Origin: Sipunculus nudus
Lineage: Eukaryota; Annelida; Sipuncula; Golfingiida; Sipunculidae
Direction: 5' to 3'
Assembly: GCA_026874595.1 (NCBI GenBank)
Contig: CM049314.1
Span: 32,513,229 to 32,577,228 of the forward strand
DNA: 64,000 bases
The notes beneath the pieces were generated by a model. The model ran no database searches, was not told the origin of the DNA, and worked only from the letters and a program-made list of their open reading frames with translations. A program made the position numbers and the translations under genes. Of the stretch, positions 37,475-50,463 are shown one piece after another. Numbering within the stretch: position 1 is the stretch's first letter; every line of letters begins with the position of its first letter.

Positions 37475-37597
37475 GGCGTCTCGAGAGTTGAGGGGTAAAA
37501 CGCTCGGTTCTCTCCGCTGCGGACACGATATGTAATGGTCCGTTTGAGGTCGGTGCTTTTCCCCGTGTCCTTAAGTTTCCTTCACTTCCAAAGACTA
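37475..37597 (+). mobile_element. SINE S3, degenerate copy
   Basis: It aligns by eye with 51,263-51,400: AACGCTCGGTTCTCTCCGCT, then GGTCCGTTTGAGGTCGGTGC against GGCCCGTCCAAGGTCGGTGG, then TTTCC.CGTG and TTTCCTTCAC. The tRNA-like promoter boxes are no longer clear. Confidence 0.5.
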
Positions 37598-38427
37598 CTA
37601 AACATCACCATATGAGCTATTGAGATTACCTGCTTCTAGTTATTATGACTAGTTGTACAATCCCTGTAAAATCGATATTTTTATAAAGTTTAATTATAAC
37701 AGATTCTTAGTTTTCATGCTGACTTTGCATGTAGTAATTTTCTGTGTATCATCGTACCTTCATTCAGATCGACATAATTGATTAACTAGTGTACAAGAAA
37801 TATATATTTTTTTATATAAATTACTATTATTTGCTCATTAAGATATTACTGCCACCCAGGTTTCCCGGTGAACATTTATCAAACAGGACAAACGTAAAAT
37901 AATTTCGAGAAATCAAGAGAAAACGGAAGGAATGGTCGAAAATATGTGTTTGCCAGCGGGGGTTTCGTAGAAATCTTGAATGTTAAACCCTCGGGATGAT
38001 GGTGACATATACAAATGCCGTCCCTGGTAAATCCTGACCCCTAGCGGCTCAACAACACCTCTTTGGAGTGCCGTAAGTTAACACAGATTGACACCGGAGG
38101 CCCCGGGGAGGGCTTACTATCAGGCTCAGATGGCAGCCACTGTCGCACTGGCGCCAGCAGCTCTCCTGAGAACAAAAGTGATCTATTTCCCTGATTCCAT
38201 TAGTGTATGAATTGACATTAACACCACACTCCCTCTTTCACAGCTTACGGGAATTTTCAAATCGAATGAACCTATGGACATTTTAAGCTTACAGAAAGAG
38301 AGAATGAAAAAGTCCATTTATCAAAGAAGACACAAAGTATGAACTAACTAAAACATAAAAAGAAGAAAGATAACTTACAAGATTTGTTTATTATCATTAG
38401 AAATATCCGATGGGACTCTAGGAAATA

Positions 38428-38431
<4 letters not shown>
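37598..38431. other. Gene-free stretch
   Basis: 37,930-38,230 is GC-richer without a coding frame. 38,299-38,330 (GAAAAAGTCCATTTATCAAA) matches 40,136-40,165 almost exactly, a small dispersed repeat. Confidence 0.45.

Positions 38432-38482
<51 letters not shown>
38432..38482. repeat. (AT)n microsatellite
   Basis: About 25 AT units. The Ile/Tyr-repeat minus-strand frame crossing it is an artefact. Confidence 0.95.
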
Positions 38483-38483
<1 letters not shown>

Positions 38484-41224
38484 GTTCTTAAACATGATAT
38501 AAACATGTATATTATGGAGTTAGCTCTCTTTGATAATAAGGGTAAACTATAGATATTCAAGACACACTGAACAAGTTCTAAACAATGAGATTCTTAATAT
38601 AAATACAAATTTCAAACACAAGCGGCCTATCTTTAATTTCAACATCCGACTTGCGATACGTCCGGACTAAATGAAACAGCAACCAAGGCATTCATTTTGA
38701 AATACGTGGGTGCGAAGATTGACTCCGTGGTGGTTTGATAGGAATTTAGAAATACGATACGAAGATGCTCTGAGGACAGCCGTAGGCTGATAACCCATTT
38801 GTGGAGAGTGTTCGAATGCGACCGGGCCCATAGTGTCAATGAACACGGCGGACTCCCGTGTCAGCCAAGGGTGTCAAATTATGTTAAGATTCGCGAGAGA
38901 TTTACGCCACACTAGCTTTTGCTCGTTATAAAAGGCATGGAATTATTCAAGACCCCTTAAAAAAACTCCAGAATAACTCGTAAGACATTAAGATTTCTGT
39001 GTAACTAGAAAGACATTCCAATACTCGAGTAGGCGTTAACCACTGACTTAATATTAAACAGGCCGAGACTTCTGAATAAACCGAGAGTTACAATTTTATC
39101 ATAAAACTTGTAAATTATCCAATATATCTGAATGACACGTTAAACATAAAAGATATGTTGATATGTCATCAGATATGCAAGGCCCCCTTGACGAATGCTA
39201 AATGAATTAAAAACCATGAAGACAATGGAAACCTTGAGAGACAATAAAACGTGCAGATCGCGAATATGAAGCCTACCAAAATCAGGTGATCAAGGGCAAT
39301 ACTTTCACTTGCAGACAATACGATTCCCACCTGGCGGACATTGCATATTCCACTGCAATATTTCACATATGGTTATTGTAAGTGATAGCTTTTCCTACCC
39401 GATCAATATTTTGAACTTGAAGGCCTCATTAGTTTAAACCCCAAAACGACAGCTGGTGCTTTAATATAATGAAGACTGCTAAAATTTAACAGGAAGATAA
39501 TTTGTAAATTGATAAGCTATAGATTACTTGAAGACCTATCTAACTCATATTTTACGAATAAAATCAAATTGTATGTTAGTGCTCTAGGAACAACTGAACA
39601 TATTGTAATAGCTTATACTTTGAGTCTCGGGAAATGTAAAGGTACGGAGGGCCTTTATAGGCCCTATTTCAGAGTAAGAAACTACTTTCTGCCTTTGAAA
39701 GACAGTCGTAGGTGCCGATAGGTGACGATGTGATACCCCTTCGAAAAATACTTTAAGATATCTCTGGATTTATGGAGAAATAAGAAAAACGACCCCTTCA
39801 GGAAACACTTTGCATCAATCCCGAAAGTTAAGACCAACAACGTGCATATCCGAGGCCTCACAATAGAGGAGTTCCGTGAAAAAGTTCCAGTGCGACCACC
39901 GTCAGTTTTAATGAAGATATATATTGCATTCTGACGTCTACCCAGGAGACCCCCCCCCCCCCCCCACCGCACCACATACAAAAAAAAAGAAAGCGTAATT
40001 TATAATTTATTTGTGATGCTTTTTACGTTACCTTTTTTGTCCCTGCACAGACACACATATATAAATACAAGAGAGAGACCGAGAGATGGAGATCGAAATA
40101 GAGAGAATGAAAAAGAGGGATGGAGAAAAAGAGAAAGAAAAAGTCCATTTACCAAAGAAGGCACACAACTGGAAAAATATTTGCAGACATGCGATACTCT
40201 ATTATTAATTGAGACAAGAGGCATATTCTATAAATATTACATACAAAATGAATGTTCAATAGGCACATCCCATTAATATTATAAATACAAAACGAATGTT
40301 CATATTGGCATATTCCATATATATTTGCGTAACGGTCCGTTCACATTTCAAAGTGAAGTTTCTCCAGATCGCAAAACATTTTATATTTATCAATTTGGAA
40401 AGTTTGTTTATAGATATGAAAACGATGAATACTTGATGGCAGATAGCATCACGATTTTAAAGCTTAAGATAGGAGAAGTCCTCTTTTCTCATAACTGACC
40501 CAGGAAGCCATTCCATAGCTCAGTCTAATAATTCCCAGTGACAGATTCTATATCATCTAAACAAATCCTTTGTATCAATTGAACTGCGTACCTCTCGATG
40601 GAAAGACTTGGTAAGTGGTGACTCTAAACCATAGAGGGCAACACGTAGACGAGTGTTAAAGCAGCCAGGAAAAATATACATTGAAACATGGCGTGGAAGG
40701 GCGGGTAATTTATTGATCATGCGATCCTGGCTGGCACCTTGTCAAGATAAAGTGTTACCCCTGAGGCTTATCCCGCCCCTGCGGGACAGCCGAGCAGGAG
40801 GGCTAGAAATGCTGGAATTGAGTTTGATTGTACTACAAGGCCCGCGGGAATTTATGGCGGAGATTCGGCGCACCTTGTATCTGAGGAGCTGAATGGCCAG
40901 GCTCCTTAAATCAATAGGAAAGGTCAAAAAGCCAGCAAAGCCCGCTAGCTGAAATTCCGTGCGAATCCAATGTTTAAAATCAATGTTTGATATTAACAAA
41001 AGTTTTGGTGCTGAAACTAAAATGGGGACATTGTTGTCCTGTCCTTATGTAAGTTAATGTAATATAAGCTGTTTTCATGCAGTTAAAACTTAATCAATAT
41101 GTTGAAAATTACAATAATCATTTGATATATAATCTCACGAATCTCTCCAAGGGTTTTCATAATAACCAGTCCCAGGTATCGTTTATGTCCAAAAAGAAAA
41201 TGTGCATCTAAATCTTAATTCTTA
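38483..41224. other. Gene-free stretch with small simple repeats
   Basis: A (C)n run lies at about 39,950-39,965. A GA-rich tract is at 40,066-40,145, followed by GAAAAAGTCCATTTACCAAA, the partner of 38,299. 40,650-40,990 is GC-richer with overlapping sense and antisense open frames (79 and 85 codons) that I do not recognise. Confidence 0.45.
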
Positions 41225-41277
41225 TTATTCTCAATATTCATATTCTTATTCTTATTCTTATTCTTATTCTTATTCTT
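41225..41277. repeat. (ATTCTT)n microsatellite
   Basis: Six to eight hexamer units, slightly imperfect on the left. Confidence 0.9.
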
Positions 41278-42780
41278 GCGCTCGTAACAATAACGAACAA
41301 ATGCCTCAAAAAGCTAGTGTGGATAAAAAAATCATATAATGACACGATTTAAATTTATATAGTGATATGATAATGCCACACAATACAAAAATAATTCAAA
41401 TCTTTCATAACCAACTTTACCATTGAAAATTTGATTCAGATCATCTTTTCCTTGGAGGCTCAAAGCACAGAGGGGATTCTCCAAAGTTTGGCATAAGCTT
41501 CCCTACCTTTTCAATTTTTTTCGTATTGAAAATATTTTTTTCATATTTTTTTATTGTTAATTTATGGTTTCTTCTGTTGATAAATTATTGGTAATGAATA
41601 GAAAAGAAACTTTAAAATGATGTTGTTACGAAAGAAAAAAAACTGAAGAAGACTATAAAGGAGTGCAATTTGCAGGATACATATCCGCCGTTTCTCTTAT
41701 ATCTTGAATTATCTTTCAGGTGGCTAGCTTTGCCAATTAATGTGGATTCGGCAGTATTTCTTTTCTGGAATATGTAACCGCTTCGTGTATGTTATATAAT
41801 TGCTAATATGAAAAACATAGTTAAAAAAGGAAAATAAAAGTTTCCAAGAAAGACCAATTTGTAAATTCTTAAAGCATAAAATGCCTTCAACTAAAATTTA
41901 AATCTTTTAAAACAGAAGGGGTTGGGAAATTATTCTTTTAGTATATACATAAAGTTAAAATACATGATTTGCAGAATGAGTCTCTGGGCACTGTTAAGCC
42001 TACTGGAAACGAGTCTGTTCATGAAAGAGCCGTAAAACAATATCGGATTCACTAAAGAGGTTCTGTTGGAATTTTCGAATTAGGCTCTGTATGCCCTGGA
42101 CAGATTATCTAGGGGATTTTCGGTCTGGCCGTTACGTATCTGTACAACAACCGTTCTACCGATCATATACGATTTTAACCAATAAGACAAAGACGAGTCC
42201 TGGACATAACTCCTGGTGCAGCTCCAGAAATAGAAATCTATGAGGAGCCAAACACTATACGCTTTACAACAAGGAATGCATTTCAATAAGAATTCTCTGA
42301 ATAAAATTATCAATAGCTTTAATAATATTGACCCACACAATGCTTTGATCATTTCCAAAGCTTATCCCGTTATGTCCTGTAATGAATACGATTAATTAAA
42401 TGTATTTTCAATTAGTGAAACCAATTCCAAGTAAAACCAAATATCGAAGCCATTTTTTTTTTCAGTACATATTTATGATTATAAGCAGATCCCTTGCTAT
42501 GATTTCAGATTCCCCCTCACGACCCCGCTAGCTTGAAATTGATGCGTTTCCTTATGTTCATCTACTTTAAATTCATATAATTTCTTTTTTAATGATTTCC
42601 AAAATAAACGTCTTCGTATAGCTTCGCATGTATTGTGTCATCCACTTTGATGAAGCGCATGGGTCATTATAAATATGATGAACGGATAATATAATTAACA
42701 TTTTTCAATAATTTTATATTTCATAGAGTGATTCCATATTTCAAACTAAAAAATATTTCAACTTGTTGATTGAAATATAT
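41278..42780. other. Gene-free AT-rich stretch
   Basis: A 92-codon minus frame at 42,080-42,358 lacks known motifs. No feature supported. Confidence 0.5.
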
Positions 42781-42781
42781 A

Positions 42782-42822
<41 letters not shown>

Positions 42823-42826
42823 TAAT
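42781..42826. repeat. (ATT)n(AT)n compound microsatellite
   Basis: About eight ATT units run into about ten AT units. A (G)15 run follows at about 42,961-42,975. Confidence 0.95.
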
Positions 42827-44637
42827 TAAAAACAAAAGAATTGATAATCTAGTTAATTCAGCGAGGGGTAATCTGAACAGTGCCGGTTTTACCCGACATT
42901 ACATCCAGACAGATCCCGGGGTGATTTGAATTTCAGATAAAGGGGTGGGGTTAAACTGAAAGGGGGGGGGGGGGTAATCTGGTCTTTACGAGGGGAAACC
43001 CATGAGAGCAGAAGTGGTACTTCATTATTATTAGCATGTCCTGCATTACAAATCAATACTCTTCCGGTTAAAGTGACCAGGGGTTCCAAGTTCCATTCTT
43101 ACCGCCGCTGTTATTGGTACTCTGCCAGTATATACCTGGCAGCTAGACAGGTATATCAATAAATGTGGCAGAGGTGAAGGGACTGCGTTCAGTAAGTGCA
43201 GCAGCACTCTTCAGTGAAGGACAGACAGTTCACGGCAATGATATCAAAAGTCCTTTATTACCTGCATGTACCCGTGTCGTTTCAGAGACGGTCATATAGG
43301 TAATAGAATCTGTTCAATGCTAGCATTGTATTGGTCAAATAGTAGCAGTGTGACCGAGTATTTTAAAGGAACATATGCTTACATAGAGAACCACGGAGAA
43401 TATTTTAAAAATGTTTATATAACCTCTTTTGGCTAGAGATGAAATAGTTCTTAGAAAATATGAATTTAAGGTAGTGCAGAAGGTGTCGTCGCCAAAGACG
43501 CTGATTCCAGTGCCATTAAGCTCATTTAAACACAAATGTAAATATTCATTTTATCAAAATGCATATAAAAACGCCAATAAATATTACAAAACGCAAATGC
43601 GATAAAAAATATAAAATGCAAATATAGGTGTATATACATTATAGAACTCTTAACTGTAATCTGCTTATAATTCTAAAGCGGGCGGTGGTAGCGGGGATAA
43701 GTAGCGATATACCGTAAGTAGATTGTCTGATCATCAAACCGGAAACATTTAACATGCTTCATGGGGAGTAGGATCCGGCATTGGACCTGTTCGATCCTCA
43801 TGATCCCCGGTTTGTCGGGTATTGTTATCCGACAGAGGCTTAGTGCCAAATCAGCTCCGACAGTTAACCACGGTGTCCTGGGGACGAGCTGATTGAGTGA
43901 AAACGAGGTCCGGTTCAATAGTCGTTACGTAGACGAGATGGCATTGAAGCGTCTGGTCCTTAAAGGTTGATCTTTGATCAACTTTAAAGGAAAGGAAAGA
44001 CGATTCCAATCATGTTTGACACGAAAAACCATGCCTGCCAGCCATTGTTTATGGTTTTATCATCGCAGGACCATTCTGAGATGCGTGGTGTCCGTTAACG
44101 GCTGGTTAATTGGTTAAGTGTCTGTAAAGGATGGTTCGTAGAGATGGATAACTCTCCTGGGCAGATTGAACACGCCCCGGACACTTTTGGGCAGACTCTA
44201 GGAACCTTGTAATAGAGGTTTATTAGACTAGGTGCCCCAAGGTAACCGCTGTTAGACACAATATTAACCTTGTCGACCTGTAAGGAAACAAATAATACTT
44301 CTTTAACGCTGAGGAGCGCCCGGAAAGGTCGGGAATATAACCCTGTCTGTGTATCATAATATTTTTTTATACGTCTCATCCAATGTTGCCCATTTCTTTG
44401 CAGTTTTTTTTATCCTATGACGATATCAGGACCTGCAAACGTATATTTTTTCTGAACACCAGCTATGCACTTGCCTTTTTTGTAGACTTTATCTGATTTC
44501 TGGATTATGTTATTTGTTAGGGCTTGACATTGCCTACAAATTTCGTAATGCAAAACATTGCGATATGTTGTAGCGAAGTGCGATGCGTATCGTGATAATT
44601 TCATTGTATCGAATTTACAGATGATAAACATTTATAT
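42827..44637. other. Gene-free stretch
   Basis: Open frames at 43,673-43,918 and 44,095-44,379 (minus, 81 and 94 codons) have no recognisable domain. 43,670-44,340 is less AT-rich than its surroundings. No gene called. Confidence 0.45.
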
Positions 44638-44638
44638 A

Positions 44639-44684
<46 letters not shown>
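44638..44684. repeat. (AT)n microsatellite
   Basis: AT units with one TATATGTATATA interruption. Confidence 0.95.
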
Positions 44685-44685
<1 letters not shown>

Positions 44686-45362
44686 GATCTATTTTATTAT
44701 CATTAATCAAGTATATTTCCTGTCTGTGGTATAACAGGCCTATTGAACATTTCCTACTCTAAACGTCTGATGTCACGATAGCAGCAATTACTTCAAGACT
44801 GCCATTAATCTCAACCCACTAAGATGTCTAGATTTGTTACAGAAACATCATTTTTCTAAAAAATCAGATGTAGACACATTGAACAATATATCGAAAAATG
44901 TCGATAAACTTATCAGAAAACCATGTAATTGAAGGTCGTTGGTTGCATATGTGCAGAATTTTCTAATTGTAACTCGCCGTTTGTAAAATTCAGATTCTAC
45001 TTACTTGCCGCCAGATGACTTCTTGGATAAGTTTTTTTTCGGCGGCCCCATGTTATAAACAAGCCTGTATAAACAAACGAGCATTGGATTTGCATTCTCT
45101 GGCCGTTAAAGTATTTTCGTTTAAGGTTCATTAGAAAAACTGTAGTTATTAGACGTCAGCTTTGCGGTATAGGCCCCTTTAAGTTATTCATGTAATTTTG
45201 GCAAGAGTGTTTAACAAGCAACTGTTGTATATATTCACGTTTGAATTTTCTAAATAGATTGAGCACAGTCATTATAAGCAAAATCTGTGTGTATTGTAAT
45301 CTCGCTAGTATAAACACTAATTAGCAGTATATGGAGGCATGAGAGAGTGACAGAGAGGCAAA

Positions 45363-45397
<35 letters not shown>

Positions 45398-45817
45398 TGA
45401 GCGATACTGAGGGAACTTGTTCAGAGAGCAGTTCGTTAAAGTCATTACCGGTTGCCATTTAAAAGATTAAAGTCGCCTAGCTTTAAACCATTCTCAGCGT
45501 AAGTGGTCATTATTGACTTTAATAACTCTTGAACAACGGGTATGTGATAAACCTAATGGGTTTCATCCAGAGTAATCCTTCTAAGTGTTGCTAATGTGCA
45601 ACTCCTCGCACTCTCGGTGGTAGTGTACATTCGGCCATTTCAATTTTCACTCCTTCAAGTTTCTCCATCGGACGTTGCCTCCACTGTGTTATTTATTAAG
45701 CATGTTCCTAAAAGTATGTATGTAAAGTGTACACAGGCCTTGCATTATGCATGTGTACTACACAAAGAGTGGTTTAACGAAAGATGTCACATTACTATAG
45801 CAACTTAACCCATCGTC
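44685..45817. other. Gene-free stretch with (GA)n
   Basis: A GA-rich tract at 45,345-45,402. No exon or RNA gene recognised. Confidence 0.5.
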
Positions 45818-47806
45818 GACTCTATATCTAACAACAAAGAATATTTTCTTTCTAGTTCTTTTGATTGCATACAGAAGCAGATCCAGACCCCTCCCCCCCT
45901 TTTTTTCAGCCACCACAACTTTTTTAAGTGTTTCAGACAATGTTTGCAGCCTAGAACCCCCCCCCCCCCCTTTTCGGACCTAAGGATTTTTTTTATGTTT
46001 GTCACTAGTTGTCCTGAGTTGGACCCCTCCTTTTCCTAAATTATGGATCCGCCCCTGGCATATATTCACAAATGCGCACACCTTGGTTCAATATACATTT
46101 TCTTTTACAAATTTCTATCTGCATTTGCTGCAATTTCATTGTATTTATATGCACTAGTTAACGTTTTGTAACGCAGCGAATGTAAGTTTGACGAATATTA
46201 TTATCTTCATGTTTGTGTATTTTACACTTGGGGCAGGCTAACACGAGAAGAGGTCATATTGATTATCATTCCTGATTGTATAATTATTCATAATATATCG
46301 ATATCTGTTGTCCTGTGAAATATATAAAGAGATCAATAAATCCATTTAAAAGCAAAATTAATGCCATTTTGCGATACCGGAAACACGTTTCAATAGTTAA
46401 CAAAGATTCAGCCTGCTTTTTTTTTGGGGGGGGGGGGGAGGGGGTAAGCTATCCTATCTATAAAATATAAGTTCTATCCTTCCACTCAGGCAATACTCTA
46501 AAGAGCAACTGACGCATAACACCGCCAAGTAGTTAACATATATAGGTGCAAGACTTTCAGCCCTAAGAGAACAGAGTACTGTGGCTTCAAGACTTAGTCG
46601 CCAATTTTGTACCCGAGTTAATTTGGTGATCCAGATTACCTCCAAAAGCTATGGCTGTTTTTCTCCAATGTTACTTTCTAGGTAAAACAACAACCATGGT
46701 CAAAACATAGAGCCTCCTCGTGGAGGTAAAATGAATATTGATACAAAATATTACAGCATGACACCATCCATACACCATGTTCATCTATAGGCCAACACCG
46801 GGTTCGGGTCAGGATAGCGGTTACATATTATTTGATATATTATGACATGACAAAGAGACACATTAATATAATCCTACATGATAAACCATGCAAACACCCT
46901 CGATGTTATTGATAACGACTGTCGGTGAAGCTTCCCTAATATATTCCTACCATTCGTCTCCCTGTTACCACGTGACCTCACGTGAATAAATCAAGAGTGG
47001 GTCGAGCTGGGGTTAGGCAAGTAAGTTGTAATCATAGAAGAGCGCCCTTGGTTTCAAAAGGAAATATAATTGATAAAAATAATAACAAGGGGTTCCTAGT
47101 AATAAAATGATGTAAATTAAGGGAACAAACATTTGATTGGCAAATGCAAGGACTGGAATGCAGGGCTATTGTGGTTTAATCCTCGGCATGATGAAAACTG
47201 ATGTAGATACATTCAGCCAAGAAGAAACCGTTAAGGCATGGACACGACCCCGAGCTGTTAATACAAATTGGTGAACTCATGAAAGAGTAAGGTATAGTTT
47301 TTTTTTTACTTATTTAAGGCAGGCCAAGTGGGCAGGTTCAAGTCACGTCTTGATGAAAAATAACCAGGGAGGCAAGCAGGGAGCAGATGCGGATGAATGT
47401 CTGCATCCCGAGGTTGGTGACCGTTACCCGGTCTCGGTGGGAGCAGCTAATAAAATCAACCAAATACCATTACTTATTTCATTCATCACCGTAAGCTCCC
47501 ACGTACCACGCCAGTGAGAAACCCGCCATACAGAATGTTTCTGCCAGCTTTCCGTTCCAAGGTCAAAATAAGTTTTCCGGTAAAGAAAACTTGTTTCCGT
47601 TTGAGCTCTCGAAATTTATTATTTCACGTTCATACAGCTGAAGACAGTTGGCTTTTCCGTCGAGAATTTTTCGAGTGAAATCTGTTGTTATTTGTATCTG
47701 TTTAGCAAACACACTTCTGTCACTCTATTTACAATTTTCGCAACCATAACCTTACGATTCACATTTATACGAGAAAAAAATTAATATTGCAACTAAACCG
47801 ATAATT
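45818..47806. repeat. ~2-kb tandem duplication, unit 1
   Basis: It starts GACTCTATATCTAACAACAA and pairs with unit 2 starting at 47,807 (GACTCTATATCTTACAACAA). Shared landmarks include CACGAGAAGAGGTCATATTG, GCCTCCTCGTGGAG, ACCATGCAAACA, CATCCCGAGGTTGGTGACCG and AAGAAAACTTGTTTCCGTTT. The offset shrinks from 1,989 to 1,856 to ~1,730 along the pair, showing deletions in unit 2. It contains the MITE at 45,872. Confidence 0.9.
45872..46057. mobile_element. CAG...CTG MITE, copy C, complete, 5-bp TSD
   Basis: A 186-bp element. The left end is CAGAAGCAGATCCAG; the right end on the minus strand is CAGGGGCGGATCCAT. It is flanked by GCATA at 45,867-45,871 and 46,058-46,062. The interior (TTTTTTAAGTGTTTCAGA, TTTGCAGCC, poly-C, GACCCCTCC) matches 11,934-12,134. 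Non-coding. A third locus with a matching interior is in unit 2 at about 47,870-47,970, but its right half is deleted. Confidence 0.8.
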
Positions 47807-49590
47807 GACTCTATATCTTACAACAAAGTATATATTCTTTCTAGTGCCTTTGATAGCACAATGAAACAGATCCAGAACCCCCCCCCCCCCCAGTTCCCAT
47901 TTTTTTCTCAGCCCCTGAAACCTTTTTTAGGGTTTCAGAAAATGTTTGCAGCCTAAACCCCCCTTTCAAATATTTATCTGCTTTTGCTGCAATTTCATTG
48001 TATTTAATTGCACTATTTGACGTTTGTAACGCAGTGAATGTAAGTTTGACAAAAACTGTTCTCTTCATGTTTGGGTGTTATACACTTGGGACAGGCTAGC
48101 ACGAGAAGAGGTCATATTGATTATCGTTCCTGATTGTGTAATTATTCAAAATATATCGATATTTGCCTTTTATTTTTGTTTGGGGGAGGGGGGGGTGGAG
48201 GAGGGGGGGCGGAGGAGAGGTAAGCACTTGTTCTATCCTTTCACTCAATCGTTCCTCTAAATAGCAACTGACGCATACCAAGGTAGTTAGCACATAGGGC
48301 CAAGAGTTTCGGCCCTGTGGTTTCGGCCGTATGGGTACATGCAGGGTATTGTGGTTTCCAAACTTTGTCGCAAAATTTATGGCTAATTTCTCCAATGTCA
48401 CTTTCTATGTAAAACAACAAACAAGGTCAAAACATAAAGCCTCCTCGTGGAGATAAAATAAATTTTGAAATACAGGAATATTACAGCGTATTCTAGCTTT
48501 ACTCCATCCGGCTGCACCACTTTCATCTTGCACAACGTTCAGGCAAGACTTACATGTTACATATTTTTTTATATATCATGACATAACAAAGGGACACATC
48601 AATTTAATCCTACATGATAAACCATGCAAACAGCTTCGATGTTATTGATAACGACTGTCGGTAAGGTTTCACTAATATATCCCAAGCATTCATCTCCCTG
48701 TTATCAAGTGACTAAATCAAGGGCGGGTCGAGCTGGGGATAGGGAAGTAAGTTGTAATCAGAGATGAGCGCTCTTGCTTTCAAAAGGAAATATAATGGAT
48801 AAAAATGATAACGATAGGTTCCTAGTAATAAAAATAATGTAAAATTAAGGGAACAAACGTTTGATCGGCAAATTAAAGGATTGGAATGTAGGTCTAGTGG
48901 TTGCATCCTCAGGATGATGAAGTACTGATGCATAAACAATAAACCTAGAAGAAATTCGTTACGGCATGGACATGACACAAAGCCGTTAATACCAATCAGT
49001 GAACCCATGAGAGGGTAAGGTGAATTTATTTTTTTACTTACTTAAGGCAGGCCAAGTGGGCCTTGGTGTCACGTCTTAATGAAAAATAACTAGGGAGACA
49101 AGCAGAGAGAAGATGCTGATGAATGTCTGCATCCCGAGGTTGGTGACCGTTACCTGGTCTCGGTGGCAGCAGCTAATAAAATCAACCAAATACCATTACT
49201 TATTTTATTCATCACCGTAAGCTCCCACGTTCCACGCCAGAGAGAACTCCGCTATAAAGAATTTTTCTGCCAGGTTTATGTTCCAAGGTCAAAGTAAAAA
49301 AAAGATTTCCGGTAAAGAAAACTTGTTTCCGTTTAAGCTCTCGAAATTTATTATTTCACGTTCATACAGCCGAAAAAAGTTGGCTTTTCCGTCGAGAATT
49401 TTTCGAGTGAAATCTGTTGTTATTTGTATCTGTTTAACAAACACACTTCTGTCACTCTATTTACATTTCACTGAAAGGTCAATTTGTACATTCGCAATAT
49501 TTCACTATTTATGTGAGTATATTGTGTATTTTAATCATTCAGTGTCCCACCATAACCTTATGACTGACTTTTATAAGAGAGAAAAAAAAT
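47807..49590. repeat. ~1.8-kb tandem duplication, unit 2
   Basis: Direct copy of 45,818-47,806, diverged at many sites. It lacks the right half of the MITE and adjoining sequence. It gained an extra ~90-bp segment near its right end (about 49,466-49,555) and carries a G-rich tract at 48,180-48,222. No open frame is conserved between the units. Confidence 0.9.
48180..48222 (+). repeat. G-rich tract (possible G-quadruplex)
   Basis: Several runs of three or more G separated by short spacers (TGGGGGAGGGGGGGTGGAGG and onward). The sequence meets the usual four-G-run rule, but folding is not shown. Unit 1 has a related T/G tract at about 46,413-46,445. Confidence 0.7.
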
Positions 49591-49685
49591 GAACAGCGCC
49601 TTCAGTTCTAAACCGCATAATCTCCGTTTTCATTTATCCAGCACGTTTTTACTTTCATTATTTAAGAAAAACTAATTCCTTATAT

Positions 49686-50458
49686 TGTTACAGGTGCTCT
49701 TTTTATTGTGTGACACGGGCGTAACTCGTGTTGTTGTTACATTTTATGTTTGATCCGTACTGGTTGACCTCTCGTTGTCATGTGAGCCTTGGGTTTTCAA
49801 GCCTGGTCGTGGGTCACGTGATGAACCTGGTGTGTAGAGACACACGGCTATGTCTTTCTAGAGAATTCCTGAAACGCGTGTTGTGCAGGACCATACAGAC
49901 TGTTCGAGGAGTGGAAAATTCCCGGCTTGACGTGTGAAGGTATATAAAGGGGCTGTCTTTTAAAACCAAAGGGCAGAGAGCAGAGCAGATACCAGCGGAC
50001 GCAGAAGCGTGTCAGGACCTTATCCGACGAATGCGGCAATTATAGATTTTCCAGAACTTTTTCCTGGATTTTTTACATTTGGACTTCAGTTTACTTTCTG
50101 CGTTGTTGCAAGAACTTTCCACTGGACTGTCATTCTCCGAGAGTTTACATTCAAAGGACTTATCGTTGTGATGGTGTTGGTATCGAGGTACTGTACCATT
50201 ATCTTTCTGTGTGATTATATTGACTTGTTGCTATAACGCTGTTTTACTGTATAATTGTATTGATTTAGTGTATTGTGTTGTTGGGGTTGTTTTAAGAATA
50301 AATTATAGTTATTTGTTAACAAAAAACCACTGACTTCTATATTCATTCCCCTAGACATTTCACGCTGCCTAGTGTTATAGAATCTGATTTTTTTTATCCC
50401 CATTACAAAATTTGTGTTCATCACGCATACGTGATCTGTTTATATTAGGTTCCGTAAC
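49686..50458 (+). mobile_element. Solo LTR, same family as the 56-63 kb element
   Basis: It starts TGTTACAGG and ends GGTTCCGTAAC, and it is flanked on both sides by TATAT (49,681-49,685 and 50,459-50,463), a 5-bp target duplication. Its last ~230 bases match the reverse complement of 56,240-56,470 and 62,614-62,840 closely, including CATTTCACGCTGCCTAGTGT. The rest is more diverged, with a deletion. The TATA box TATATAAAG is at 49,941-49,949 and the polyadenylation signal AATAAA at 50,297-50,302. Nothing internal is left, which indicates LTR-LTR recombination. Confidence 0.92.
49941..49949 (+). promoter_or_regulatory. LTR TATA box
   Basis: TATATAAAG followed by GGGGCTGTCTTTTAAAACCAAAGGG. The corresponding place in the 5' LTR of the full element (63,171-63,178, minus) reads TATAAATA followed by AGGGGCTGTG, so the core promoter position is conserved in the family. 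Confidence 0.7.
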
Positions 50459-50463
50459 TATAT

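Noticed and set aside
40653-40999. Overlapping 79- and 85-codon frames in a GC-richer patch
   Set aside because: No known domain, sense and antisense frames overlap, and GC-rich composition alone lengthens chance open frames.
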